A DNA stretch of 64,000 nucleotides from Ramlibacter montanisoli. GTDB lineage: Bacteria; Pseudomonadota; Gammaproteobacteria; Burkholderiales; Burkholderiaceae_C. The stretch lies in NCBI RefSeq assembly GCF_013087525.1, contig NZ_JABFCS010000001.1, forward strand, positions 248,001 to 312,000, in the 5' to 3' direction. The position numbers and the translations under genes were made by a program. This document shows, piece by piece, positions 1-8,491 of the stretch (within the stretch, counting starts at the first letter, position 1; every line of letters starts with the position of its first letter). A model generated the notes under the pieces. That model was given only the letters and a program-made list of their open reading frames with translations. It was not told the DNA's origin and made no database searches.

Positions 1-447
<447 letters not shown>

Positions 448-523
448 CGAATCGCCTCCAGGGTTTTCAGTCGATTCCGGCATGCAGCCGGTCCGGCCAC
501 GGCGCAGCAGCCGATGGCGCGGT

Positions 524-1159
524 TCACGACGACCACCGCGGCAAGCTGAAGCCGGTGGCCAGCGCCAGCGCGCGCAGGCCGGTGGCCGTGGCCGCGGCCA
601 GCACCAGCGCCGCCCCCGCCGGCATGTCCGCCTGCTGCGCGCCCACCAGCACCCAGCCGCCGGCGAAGGCGCACACCGCATAAGGCTGGTGGTCGCGCAG
701 CGCCGTGGGGATCTCGTTGCAGACGATGTCGCGCAGCACGCCGCCGAAGGTCGCGGTGATCACGCCCATCAGCACGGCGACGATGCCGGGCAGGTCCTGC
801 GCCAGCGCGAGCTGCGTGCCGCTGGCGCTGAACAGGCCCAGGCCCAGCGCGTCGGGCCACTGCATCGCGCGCTCGGTCGGCGCGAAGTGGCGCGCGCGCA
901 GGAAGGCCATCGCGGCGATGCACAGGGCCAGCAATCCCCACAGCCATTCCGGATGCGCGACCCAGAAGAAGGGCCGGCGGTCCAGCAGCACGTCGCGCAG
1001 CGTGCCGCCGCCGTAGGCCGCGAGGCCGGCCACGACGCAGACGCCCACGGCATCGAGCTTCTTGCGCGCGGCTTCGAGCAGGCCGGACAGGGCGAAGGCG
1101 AGGGTGGCGCCGGCCTCGACGAGGGTCTGCAGCAAAGGCAGCAGGGAGGTGTTAGCCAT
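524..1159 (-). CDS. TRIC / UPF0126 (YadS-like) family membrane channel
   Basis: The 211-residue protein is predicted to be integral to the inner membrane with about seven hydrophobic helices. It has the two tandem halves of the UPF0126 (TRIC cation channel-like) family, each marked by a glycine-rich GG-x-x-RD motif: GGGTLRD near residue 50 and GGVLRD near 139. Bacterial TRIC homologues form trimeric channels for monovalent cations; which ion this one carries is not shown by the sequence. It sits between the aldolase and the lipoprotein on the same strand with short gaps, so it may be read from the transcript that begins upstream. Confidence 0.85.
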   Translation of the reverse strand: MANTSLLPLLQTLVEAGATLAFALSGLLEAARKKLDAVGVCVVAGLAAYGGGTLRDVLLDRRPFFWVAHPEWLWGLLALCIAAMAFLRARHFAPTERAMQWPDALGLGLFSASGTQLALAQDLPGIVAVLMGVITATFGGVLRDIVCNEIPTALRDHQPYAVCAFAGGWVLVGAQQADMPAGAALVLAAATATGLRALALATGFSLPRWSS

Positions 1160-1216
1160 GCAGGGATTGTCCCTGCTCCGCGAGCCGGCGCCGGAACACG
1201 CGCGCCGACGGGCGTT

Positions 1217-1609
1217 TCAGGGCCGCCGCGGCGTGCTCGCCGCGCCGGCCGCGCCGGGCGCGTTCCCGCTCACCGCCGGTTGCCCCGGACCACCGGCGCC
1301 GCCGCCGGCGTCCGGCCCTTGCAGTCCGCCGACCTCGGTGCCCGAGCCGGCACCGGTGCGCGCGGGATCGCCGCCCACCGAAGGCCCGCTCGGCACGTTG
1401 GCCACCGGCGCCCCGGTGCCCGGGCGCGGTTCGCTGGGCACGCCGGACATCGCTTCGGACTGCTGCGCCGGCGCGGTGCTGGTCTCCGCGGGGGCGAGCG
1501 GGGCTGCCGGAGGGGCCGCGGTCGAAGGCGCGGGTTCGGTCTTCGGGCCGCAGGCCGCGAGCGCCAGTGCCGCGAACAGGGCCAGCGCCAGGGATGCAGT
1601 CTTCGCCAT
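1217..1609 (-). CDS. small proline/alanine-rich lipoprotein, function unknown
   Basis: The 130-residue product starts with a short charged end, a hydrophobic run and a lipobox LALAAC with the modified cysteine at residue 20, so it should be a lipoprotein. The rest is low-complexity sequence rich in Pro, Ala, Gly, Ser and Thr, with no recognised domain. A GAGGGG ribosome binding site lies just before the ATG. The start is only 13 bases after the napE stop, so it may be co-transcribed with the nap operon. No function can be assigned. Confidence 0.6.
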   Translation of the reverse strand: MAKTASLALALFAALALAACGPKTEPAPSTAAPPAAPLAPAETSTAPAQQSEAMSGVPSEPRPGTGAPVANVPSGPSVGGDPARTGAGSGTEVGGLQGPDAGGGAGGPGQPAVSGNAPGAAGAASTPRRP

Positions 1610-1622
1610 GGTGTTCCCCTCG

Positions 1623-1810
1623 CTAGTGGTAGGTGGGCGGGCCGACGACCATCTGGGTGATCCAGACGATGAAGCCGAAACCGGCCACGATCACCACGGC
1701 GAGCAGGGGGCCATCACCACGGTGAGGAAGAACCAGGTGCGGAACTCCTCCTTGCGGCGCTGGCGGTCCTCCAGCACGGGCATGCGCGGGTCTACCGGTT
1801 TTTCCCTCAT
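1623..1810 (-). CDS. napE: NapE, small membrane protein of the nitrate reductase operon (frameshifted)
   Basis: A one-helix membrane protein of about 62 residues at the distal end of the nap operon. The cytoplasmic start ([19 protein letters not shown]) and the following hydrophobic helix fit the NapE family, whose role is not established. The reading frame breaks at the G run 1706-1710; adding one G restores an uninterrupted helix ending in a TAG at 1623-1625. Its ATG overlaps the napC TGA (ATGA), indicating translational coupling. In many bacteria napE is the first gene of the operon; here it is last. Confidence 0.75.
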
Positions 1811-2387
1811 GGAACCTCCGCCATGTTCGGCAGTCGATGGGCGATGCCCTTGTGGCAGTCGATGCAGGTCCTGGTGCCCTGTTCGAGCGCGGTGGAGTGC
1901 GCGAACTGCGCGCGCCGGGTCTGGCGCGTGAAGTCCATCGAGTCGAACAGGTGGCAGTTGCGGCATTCCAGCGAGTCGTTGGCCTTCAGCCGCGCCCATT
2001 CGCGCCCGGCCAGCTCAGGCGCTTGTCGAGGAACTTGTCGCGCGTGTTGATGGTGCCGAAGACCCAGCCCCACACTTCCTTGGACGCCTGCATCTTGCGC
2101 GCCATCTTGTTCGTCCAGTCGTGCGGCACGTGGCAGTCCGAGCACTTCGCGCGCACGCCGGAGCGGTTGGTGAAGTGGATGGTGGGCTGCAGTTCCTGGT
2201 AGGGGTTGTCGCGCATCTCGTGGCAGGAGGTGCAGAACCGCTCGGTGTTGGTGAACTCCAGCGCGGTGTTGAAGCCGCCCCAGAACAGGACGCCGCCGAT
2301 GAAGCCGCCGATGGTGAGGAAGCCCAGGCTGTAGTGCACGCTGGGGCGCCACAGGGTGCGCCAGTAACGCCGCAGGAGGTCGATCAT
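1807..2387 (-). CDS. napC: NapC, tetraheme quinol dehydrogenase (frameshifted)
   Basis: Membrane-anchored c-type cytochrome of the NapC/NirT family that passes electrons from the quinol pool to NapB/NapA in the periplasm. One N-terminal transmembrane helix (about residues 17-36) is followed by four CxxCH heme sites: CTSCH, CSDCH, CRNCH and CIDCH. The length of about 194 residues is normal. One base is missing near 2015: in the gene's sense strand CTG-GAG-CTG has become CTGAGCTG. As written, the 5' half reads on in frame from napB, producing a false fusion. It lies between napB and napE. Confidence 0.9.
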
Positions 2388-2394
2388 CGCGCGC

Positions 2395-2897
2395 TTACTT
2401 CCTCGGCGCCGGAGCCGCCGGATTCGCGCGCGCGCGCGCGCCTCGGCGCGGGTGCGCGGCACCAGCGCGTCCACGTCCTCGAAGCGGTTCTCCACGACCG
2501 GGTTCACGTCCATCTGCACGACATGGCAGGTGTCGCAGAAGTAGCGCCGTGGCGCGACGTCGGCCAGGAAGTTGTTGCCCCGGTCGGTGTAGTGCGTGAT
2601 GCTGATCGGCGTGGCCTGGCTCTCGCCGGCGCGGGTGCGCGCGTGGCACATCAGGCACTTGTTGGCGAAGCGGTCGATCTGGTAGTTGTCGATCGCGTGC
2701 GGGATGGTCGGCGGCTGCATCGCATAGGAGCGCACGCGCCGCACGTCGCGGTTTTCGGCGCCCACCAGCGGCGGCGGGCGCGGCTGGTCGCTGAAGGCGG
2801 AGTCGCCACGGAACGGGTCCTTGTGCGGCACGGGATCGGCGGCGGATGCCGCGGTGACGCAGCACAGGGCGAGCAGGAGGGTGAGCAGGGCGCGCAT
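2395..2897 (-). CDS. napB: NapB, periplasmic diheme cytochrome subunit (frameshifted)
   Basis: Small electron-transfer subunit of periplasmic nitrate reductase. A cleavable signal peptide ending in SAA is followed by two heme-binding sites, CLMCH and CDTCH, with the MQPP and HY segments usual for NapB. The frame is lost in an alternating CG tract near 2425-2440. Correcting it gives a stop at 2395-2397, just before the napC start at 2387. Without correction the frame enters napC and yields a spurious 303-residue fusion. The start is one base downstream of the napA stop, so the genes are tightly linked. Confidence 0.9.
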
Positions 2898-2898
2898 G

Positions 2899-5406
2899 TC
2901 AGGCCACCTTCACGATCCGGCAGCCGCACTTCTTGAAGTCGGTCTGCAGCGAGATGGGATCGGTCGCGTCCAGAGTCAGCTTGTTGATCAACTGGCTGGA
3001 GTCGAACCAGGGCACGAACACGACGCCCGGCGGCGGCCGGTTGCGCCCGCGCGTTTCCACCCGCGTGCGCATGGCGCCCCGGCGGGACTGCAGCTCCACC
3101 TCGGAGCCGCGCCGCACGCCCAGCGCCTTCGCATCCTCGGGGTGCATGAAGACCACCGCGTTCGGCACGGCGCGATGCAGCTCGGGCACGCGCCGCGTCA
3201 TCGAACCCGAGTGCCAGTGTTCCAGCACGCGGCCGGTGACCAGCCACAGGGGGAAGTCCTTGTCCGGCGACTCCGCCGGCGGCTCGTAGGGGAAGGCGAA
3301 GATGTTGGCCTTGCCGTCCGGGTTGCCGTAGAACTGGAAGCCGGTGCCGGCCTTGACATAGGAGTCGGTCCCTTCGCGGTAGCGCCAGAGCGTCTCCTTG
3401 CCGTTGACCACCGGCCAGCGCAACCCGCGCACCTGGTGGTAGGTGTCGAAGGGGCGCGAGGTCGTGGCCGTGGCCGCGGCCGAAGCCGGCGTATTCCTCG
3501 AACAGGCCCTTCTGCACGTAGAAGCCGAAGTGCTTCGATTCGACATTGTTGTAGGTGGGGTCGGTCTGCGACAGCGGGAACTGGTCCACCTGGCCGTTGC
3601 GGAACAGCACCTCGTACATGGTCTTGCCGCGGTACTCCGGTTTCTGGTCCAGCAGTTCCTTGGGCCAGACCTCCTCCATCTTGAATCGCTTGGTGAACTC
3701 CATGACCTGCCACAGGTCGGAGCGCGCCTCGCCGGGCGCGTCCACCAGCTGCCGCCAGAACTGCGTGCGGCGCTCCGCGTTGCCGAAGGCGCCTTCCTTC
3801 TCCACCCACATCGCCGCCGGCAGGATCAGGTCCGCGGCCGCGGAGGTGACCGTGGGGTACACCTCGGAGACGACGATGAAGTTGGCGGGATTGCGGAAGC
3901 CCGGCAGGCCTTCGTGGTTCAGGTTGGCCGCGGCCTGCAGGTTGTTGGTGGTCTGCGTCCAGTAGCAATTGAGCTTGCCGTCTTTCAGCATCCGGCTTTG
4001 CAGCACGGCGTGGTAGCCGGGCTTGTCGGGGATGGTGCCGGGCGGCAGCTTCCACGCCTGTTCCACGGTGGCGCGGTGCTTGGGGTTGGTCACCACCATG
4101 TCGGCGGGCAGGCGGTGCGCGAAGGTGCCGACCTCGCGCGCGGTGCCGCAGGCGGAGGGCTGCCCCGTGAGCGAGAAGGGGCTGTTGCCCGGCGTGGCGA
4201 TCTTGCCGGTCAGCAGGTGCAGGTTGTAGATCTGGTGGTTGGCCCAGACGCCGCGCGTGTGCTGGTTGAAGCCCATCGTCCAGAAGGACATCACCTTGAC
4301 CTTGGGATCCGCGTACAGGCGCGCCAGCTTCTCCAGCTTGTCCTTGGGCACCCCGAGATCTTCGTCGTGTACTCGGCGTCGAAGCGCGACACGAAGCGGG
4401 CGAACTCGTCGAAGCTCATGGGCCTGGAGCCGCCCGCGTCCGCGGCGTTCTTCGCCGCCTTCTGCAGCGGGTGGTCCGGACGCAGCCCGTAGCCGATGTC
4501 GGTGTTGCCCTGCTTGAAGTTGACGTGCTTCGAGATGAAGTCGCGGTTGACCGCCTTGTGGGTGATCAGGTAGTTGGCGATGTAGTTCAGGATCGCCAGG
4601 TCCGACTGCGGCGTGAAGATCACGGGCACGTCGGCCAGTTCGAAGCTGCGGTGCTCGTACGTGGACAGCACCGCCACCTGCACGTGCGGCGCGGCCAGGC
4701 GGCGTGCGCCGATGCGCTGCCACAGGATCGGGTGCATCTCCGCCATGTTCGAGCCCCACAGCACGAAGGCGTCGGCCTGCTCGATGTCGTCGTAGCAGCC
4801 CATGGGTTCGTCCATGCCGAAGGTGCGCATGAAGGCCACCGCGGCCGAGGCCATGCAGTGGCGCGCGTTCGGGTCCAGGTTGTTGGAGCGGAAGCCCGCC
4901 TTCATCATCTTGACGGCGGCGTAGCCTTCCCACACCGTCCACTGGCCCGAGCCGAACATGCCGATCGCGCTGGGGCCCTTGTCGCGCAGTGCCTGCTTCC
5001 ACTTCTGCGCCATCAGGTCGAAGGCCTGGTCCCAGCTGATCGGCGTGAAGTCGCCGTCCTTGTGGTACTGGCCGTTCTTCATGCGCAGCAGCGGCGTGGT
5101 CAGCCGGTCCTGCCCGTACATGATCTTGGACAGGAAGTAGCCCTTGACGCAGTTCACGCCGCGGTTCACTTCCGCATCGGGGTCGCCGTGCGTGGCCACC
5201 ACCTTGCCGGCCTTCACCGCCACGCTGACGCCGCAGCCGGTGCCGCAGAAGCGGCAGGGCGCCTTGGACCAGCGCAGCTGGCTGGACTCCGCGTCCATCA
5301 TCACGTTCTGGGCCGCCGCGGGCAGCGCGATGCCGGCGGCCGCGGCGGTGGCGGCCGCGGCCGACTCCCTCATGAAGTCACGGCGGGTCTTGGGGGAGCA
5401 GGTCAT
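2899..5406 (-). CDS. napA: NapA, periplasmic nitrate reductase catalytic subunit (two frameshifts)
   Basis: Molybdenum bis-MGD enzyme that reduces nitrate to nitrite in the periplasm. A Tat signal carries the twin-arginine motif TRRDFM. The N-terminal 4Fe-4S site is CRFCGTGC plus a later Cys in GVNCVKG, and the Mo-ligating cysteine is probably the one in ARHCMAS. The corrected length, about 835 residues, equals the family norm. Two compensating indels split it: one base missing near 4352 (C run) and one extra near 3451 (four G where three are expected). The rest matches NapA to the end, including TDFKKC. It overlaps napD by 29 bases. Confidence 0.95.
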
Positions 5407-5683
5407 GCGGGATCACCTCATTGGCCGCCGCGAGCGGCGTCGAGTGTTCGGAGACGAGGACGGCGGAGACGACGCCCTCCATGTGCTGCAACCGGGTGAT
5501 CCGGTCGACGATGAACGAGGGGTCTTCGGATTCGAGGGTGACGACGAGCTTGCCGCCTTCGCACGCGTGGACCTGGGAACCGGGCCAGCCGAGGATCTCG
5601 CCGGTGACTTCCTCGGTGGCGGCCGCAAGCGCCTGCACCAGCACGCCGGCCACGTGGAAATGAGGAGCTGGGGTCCCTGCCAT
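5378..5683 (-). CDS. napD: NapD, chaperone for the NapA Tat signal
   Basis: Cytoplasmic maturation protein that binds the NapA twin-arginine signal peptide and delays export until the cofactor is in place. The roughly 80-residue ferredoxin-like core matches the family: HVAGVLVQA near the start, then [11 protein letters not shown] and [10 protein letters not shown]. The frame is open upstream to 5854, but the family begins close to residue MAGTPAPHF, so the ATG at 5683 is chosen although no strong ribosome binding site precedes it. Its 3' end overlaps napA by 29 bases. Confidence 0.85.
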   Translation of the reverse strand: MAGTPAPHFHVAGVLVQALAAATEEVTGEILGWPGSQVHACEGGKLVVTLESEDPSFIVDRITRLQHMEGVVSAVLVSEHSTPLAAANEVIPHDLLPQDPP

Positions 5684-5771
5684 GCGCTGCGTGCTCTGGA
5701 TGGATGCTTCTTTGCGGGGCATTCTAGGAGTCATCGCGCGTACGGGGCGATGGGAACCTGTGCACGGGCCC

Positions 5772-5801
5772 AAAAAAGAAACCCGCCCCCAGGCGAGTTT
5801 C
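5772..5801 (-). terminator. intrinsic terminator, minus strand
   Basis: Read on the minus strand, a GAAACTCGCC arm, a TGGG loop and a GGCGGGTTTC arm form a stem with one G-T wobble pair, followed directly by six T. It lies about 90 bases upstream of napD, so it could end a short transcript or act as an attenuator in the nap leader. Confidence 0.65.
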
Positions 5802-5885
5802 TCCATGTTTCCGTCCCGCCGGCCTCGGCGACCCTTCAGGACCGCCGTCGGCACGCCTTCACCATTCAGCCCGCGCGTCCGGCAG

Positions 5886-5912
5886 GAAAAAGAGCCCCGC
5901 TCGCGCGGGGCT
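5886..5912 (-). terminator. intrinsic terminator, minus strand
   Basis: On the minus strand, AGCCCCGC-GCGA-GCGGGGCT is a perfect 8-bp stem with a four-base loop, followed by CTTTTTC. No protein gene ends just upstream of it, which implies a separate short transcript. Confidence 0.7.
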
Positions 5913-6090
5913 TCCCCTCAAAGACCCTGCTTGCACTCAGGGTCGTTCCCCAACGACGTTCCGGCTGGCGCTTGCGACGCCGGGGCCGGAAACCCACTTG
6001 CCCCCAACTACCTGTCCTGCCGCACCTTGCGTGCCTGCAAGTGTTTCAAGAAGTATCCAGCACCCTCCGTTTCCGGCCAAGCCCGCCCGC
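5886..6090 (-). ncRNA. candidate structured small RNA or nap leader RNA
   Basis: This gene-free stretch has several strong inverted repeats. A perfect 10-bp pair GGCCGGAAAC (5984-5993) and GTTTCCGGCC (6069-6078) encloses 75 bases that hold two competing pairings, CTTGC/GCAAG and CACTTGC/GCAAGTG. Further down the minus strand come hairpins GGCG-CGCC and GTCGTT-GGGG-AACGAC, then the terminator at 5886-5912. The 5' end is not defined by a clear promoter. I cannot match it to a known RNA family from memory. It may be an independent small RNA or a leader of napD. Confidence 0.35.
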
Positions 6091-6155
6091 CTGCCCCCTC
6101 GGGCCGTTCGTCGTGGTGGCCGCACGCCAGCGTGAAGAAGTTGCGGGCGCGCATG

Positions 6156-6178
6156 AAAAAGCCCCGCCGAAGCGGGGC
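6156..6178 (-). terminator. intrinsic terminator of the Ig-like protein gene, minus strand
   Basis: On the minus strand, GCCCCGC-TTCG-GCGGGGC is a perfect 7-bp stem with a stable UUCG-type loop, followed by TTTTTC. It starts 23 bases after the stop of the gene ending at 6201 and should terminate that transcript. Confidence 0.8.
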
Positions 6179-6200
6179 CTGGAGGAAGGACTTGCTCGCG

Positions 6201-7568
6201 TCAGCCCTGGCGCTGGATCAGCGTGAGCCGTTCCTCGGCGGTCTGGCCGCCGCTGGTCGACGTCAGCTTCACGTCGTAGCGGCTGCCGGGAATCGGCAGG
6301 CCGCGCGGGGCGAGGTTGACGCTGAAGTTGCCGTTGCCGTCGGCCTGCACGGTCTGGTCGAACACCGGCTGGCTCACGCCCAGCAGGCCGCCGACGTTGG
6401 CCACCGACTCGACCTGCACGCGCACGCTGGCGAAGGGGACCGTGCGGCCCTGGATGCTCAGGTTGCCGCGGGCATCGACCACCGCGTTGTCGCGATGGCT
6501 GGTCACGGTCAGCGGCAGCGGGCCGGCGCCGACGCGGTCGGCCATCACGTCGAAGGACCAGGTCTTGGTGGTGGAGTTGCCGGCGCGGTCACGCACCGTC
6601 AGTTCGGCGGTGTGGCGGCCGGCCGGGAGGTCGGCGCGGAAGCGCACGTCTTCCTCGGACACGCGCAGCTCGGGGCCCGCGTCGCGGCCGTTGATGCGCA
6701 GGCGCACGCTGTCGCGGTCGATGCCGGTGCCCTGGTCGGCCAGGCGGGCCGAGATCAGCGTGCGGCCACGCTCGCCCACGCGCTCGCCGTTGGCCGGCGT
6801 CATGTCGGTGATCTGCGGCGACACGGCATCGCGGCCGGGAACCGGCGCGGGCGCGGGCGCCTCGCCGAAGTCCTGGTCGCGGCCGCGGATGTCCACGCGC
6901 TGGGTGGCGGTCTGGTTGCCGCTGCGCAGGGTGGCCCTGGCGCGGCTGAACGCGTTCACGTCGTCACGGCGGCGCACGGTGTAGGTGCCTTCGTAGACGC
7001 CGGGTCGCACTTCGACCAGGTCGACACCGCGGATCACGCCGGGGATGTCGAGCCAGGCGTCGGCGCCGGGCGTGCCGACCAGGCGGAAGCGCAGTTCGCG
7101 GCCGGCTTCGAGGCGGCCCATCGGTCGCATCACGAAGCGCTCGATCGCCATGCTGGAAGGTGCCGACCCCATGGCCAGGGCCTGGAACGCCGTCGGGTAG
7201 TTGAATTGGCGCGAGTAGGTGCGCTCGCCGAAGGTCACGCGCGCGGTCAGCAACTGCGTGGGATCGATGCGGTCCGCGCGGCGCACCACGTAGGAGCCGA
7301 CGTACTTGCCGGGGGTCTGCTGGCGCAGCGTCATGGTGACGCCGCTGTCGCCCAGCGTGAGCGTGGAGCGGCGCGCGTTCGGCGTGGCGATCACTTCGGC
7401 GCGCAGCGTGGCGCCGGCGGACAGGCCGGCGTCCGAGTTCAGCGCCATGTTGGTGATGGAGGGCGTGGCGACGGTGGCGCGGGTCTGCGCCTGCACCGGC
7501 TGTGCGAGGAAGGCGACGGGCGCCAGCAGCATGGCCGCGGCGACGGTCGATCGGATTTTTGCTTGCAT
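6201..7568 (-). CDS. secreted multi-domain Ig-like repeat protein
   Basis: The 455-residue product has a signal peptide cleaved after VQA (residue 27). The mature part looks like a chain of beta-sandwich (Ig-like) domains. The first two are internal repeats sharing the pattern G-x-Y-x-G-x-Y-x-VRR-x-D: PGKYVGSYVVRR and PGVYEGTYTVRR. A third ends in TVRDRAGNSTTKTWSFDV and a fourth in DVKLTS. The ATG at 7568 has a GGGGAGA ribosome binding site. The role is unknown; an extracytoplasmic binding or surface function is an inference from the fold. Confidence 0.7.
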   Translation of the reverse strand: MQAKIRSTVAAAMLLAPVAFLAQPVQAQTRATVATPSITNMALNSDAGLSAGATLRAEVIATPNARRSTLTLGDSGVTMTLRQQTPGKYVGSYVVRRADRIDPTQLLTARVTFGERTYSRQFNYPTAFQALAMGSAPSSMAIERFVMRPMGRLEAGRELRFRLVGTPGADAWLDIPGVIRGVDLVEVRPGVYEGTYTVRRRDDVNAFSRARATLRSGNQTATQRVDIRGRDQDFGEAPAPAPVPGRDAVSPQITDMTPANGERVGERGRTLISARLADQGTGIDRDSVRLRINGRDAGPELRVSEEDVRFRADLPAGRHTAELTVRDRAGNSTTKTWSFDVMADRVGAGPLPLTVTSHRDNAVVDARGNLSIQGRTVPFASVRVQVESVANVGGLLGVSQPVFDQTVQADGNGNFSVNLAPRGLPIPGSRYDVKLTSTSGGQTAEERLTLIQRQG

Positions 7569-7594
7569 GCAGATCTCCCCAAACGTTGAATGGA

Positions 7595-7981
7595 TCACTG
7601 CAACATAGGTTCGCCAGCTGATCTGCTGTGTAGGCGGCGAGTGCCGTCCCGGGTCGGAGGGCACCGGCAGTGCGGGGCGCACCGCCGTGGCTGATCAGTG
7701 CCGCGGGTCCTGCGACTCGCGCGGGGGATGGTGCGATCGACCGGCATCTCGCTCGGGGAGCCGACGTGGAAGCTGGTCAGGCGCGTGTCCTCGCCCAGGT
7801 CGCCGAAGAACTTCTCGGCCGCCTCGCCGCGCGCCACCTGCACGCGGTACCAGGCGTAGCCGCCCGCCGCCAGCGCCAGCAGCGCGAAGCCGCCCCAGGA
7901 GTGCAGGTACAGCGACAGCGCGACGACCCCCAGCGCGCCGATGGCGGCGGCGGCGATCAACAGGGTCCTGGTGTGTTTCAT
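7595..7981 (-). CDS. small membrane protein, unknown, C-terminus doubtful
   Basis: Two hydrophobic helices near the start (about residues 7-25 and 28-45) are followed by a charged tail, suggesting a small inner-membrane protein. The open frame gives 128 residues, but the last 30 are Arg/Cys-rich and unlike the rest. Removing two bases from the CG repeat near 7720 would instead end the protein at ...PRESQDPRH, about 99 residues. No family is recognised. It lies just upstream of the Ig-like protein gene on the same strand. Confidence 0.45.
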   Translation of the reverse strand: MKHTRTLLIAAAAIGALGVVALSLYLHSWGGFALLALAAGGYAWYRVQVARGEAAEKFFGDLGEDTRLTSFHVGSPSEMPVDRTIPRASRRTRGTDQPRRCAPHCRCPPTRDGTRRLHSRSAGEPMLQ

Positions 7982-8004
7982 GGCGGCAGTCGGGCCGCCT
8001 GATC

Positions 8005-8472
8005 CTAACGGTTCGTGACCTCTTGCGAAACGGCCGGATCGCTGCGCGCCGCGATTTCCTGCGGGTTGTCGTGCGCCGTCATCGCGTTCACCAGTTTCTG
8101 CACGCCGGGCATCTCGTGCACCTGCGCCAGCAGGTCGTCGCGTTCCTTGGCGAGCACGCCGCCGCTGAGGCGCACCACGCCGTTGTCCACGTCGACGCTG
8201 ATGGCGCCGGGATGGCTCACCATCCGGCCCAGGCGCTGCTGGATGCGATCGCGCAGTTCGGCGTCGCTGCGCGGATCGGCGTGCGTCGCGCGCAGGTAGG
8301 CGCGGCGGGCCTGCCGCGAACGCGCCGCGGCCTGGCGTCGCTCGCCGGGCAAGCCGCTGCGCAGCAGGTCGGCCAGCAGCGCGCGCCGGCGGGCGCCGAG
8401 CTCGGGGTCGAGGTAATACATGGCCAGGGCGCCGGCGGCAAGCGCGCCGAGGGTGTTCAGGGGCCTGTTCAT
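8005..8472 (-). CDS. BON domain-containing protein
   Basis: The 155-residue protein has an N-terminal hydrophobic stretch (about residues 7-20, ending in YYLDP) and a C-terminal BON domain from about residue 70, with the typical ISVDVDNGVVRLSGGV strand pair and a following helix. BON domains in OsmY-like proteins are thought to bind membranes or lipids under stress. The middle is Arg/Ala-rich. It is on the same strand as Ku and the small membrane protein, suggesting a stress-related group, which is an inference from context. Confidence 0.8.
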   Translation of the reverse strand: MNRPLNTLGALAAGALAMYYLDPELGARRRALLADLLRSGLPGERRQAAARSRQARRAYLRATHADPRSDAELRDRIQQRLGRMVSHPGAISVDVDNGVVRLSGGVLAKERDDLLAQVHEMPGVQKLVNAMTAHDNPQEIAARSDPAVSQEVTNR

Positions 8473-8491
8473 GGTGTCCTCCGGTTCATTG

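Noticed and set aside
1986..2897. A continuous frame that would encode a 303-residue NapB-NapC fusion
   Set aside because: The junction lies in an alternating CG tract, residues there are Arg-rich nonsense, and both proteins end or start normally once one base is corrected.
5684..5854. An N-terminal extension of NapD up to 5854
   Set aside because: It would translate through a terminator hairpin, and NapD proteins start close to the chosen ATG.
5772..6178. Assignment of the napD upstream region as a molybdenum-cofactor riboswitch or 6S RNA
   Set aside because: I could not match conserved core positions of either family from the sequence, so only an unnamed structured RNA is proposed.
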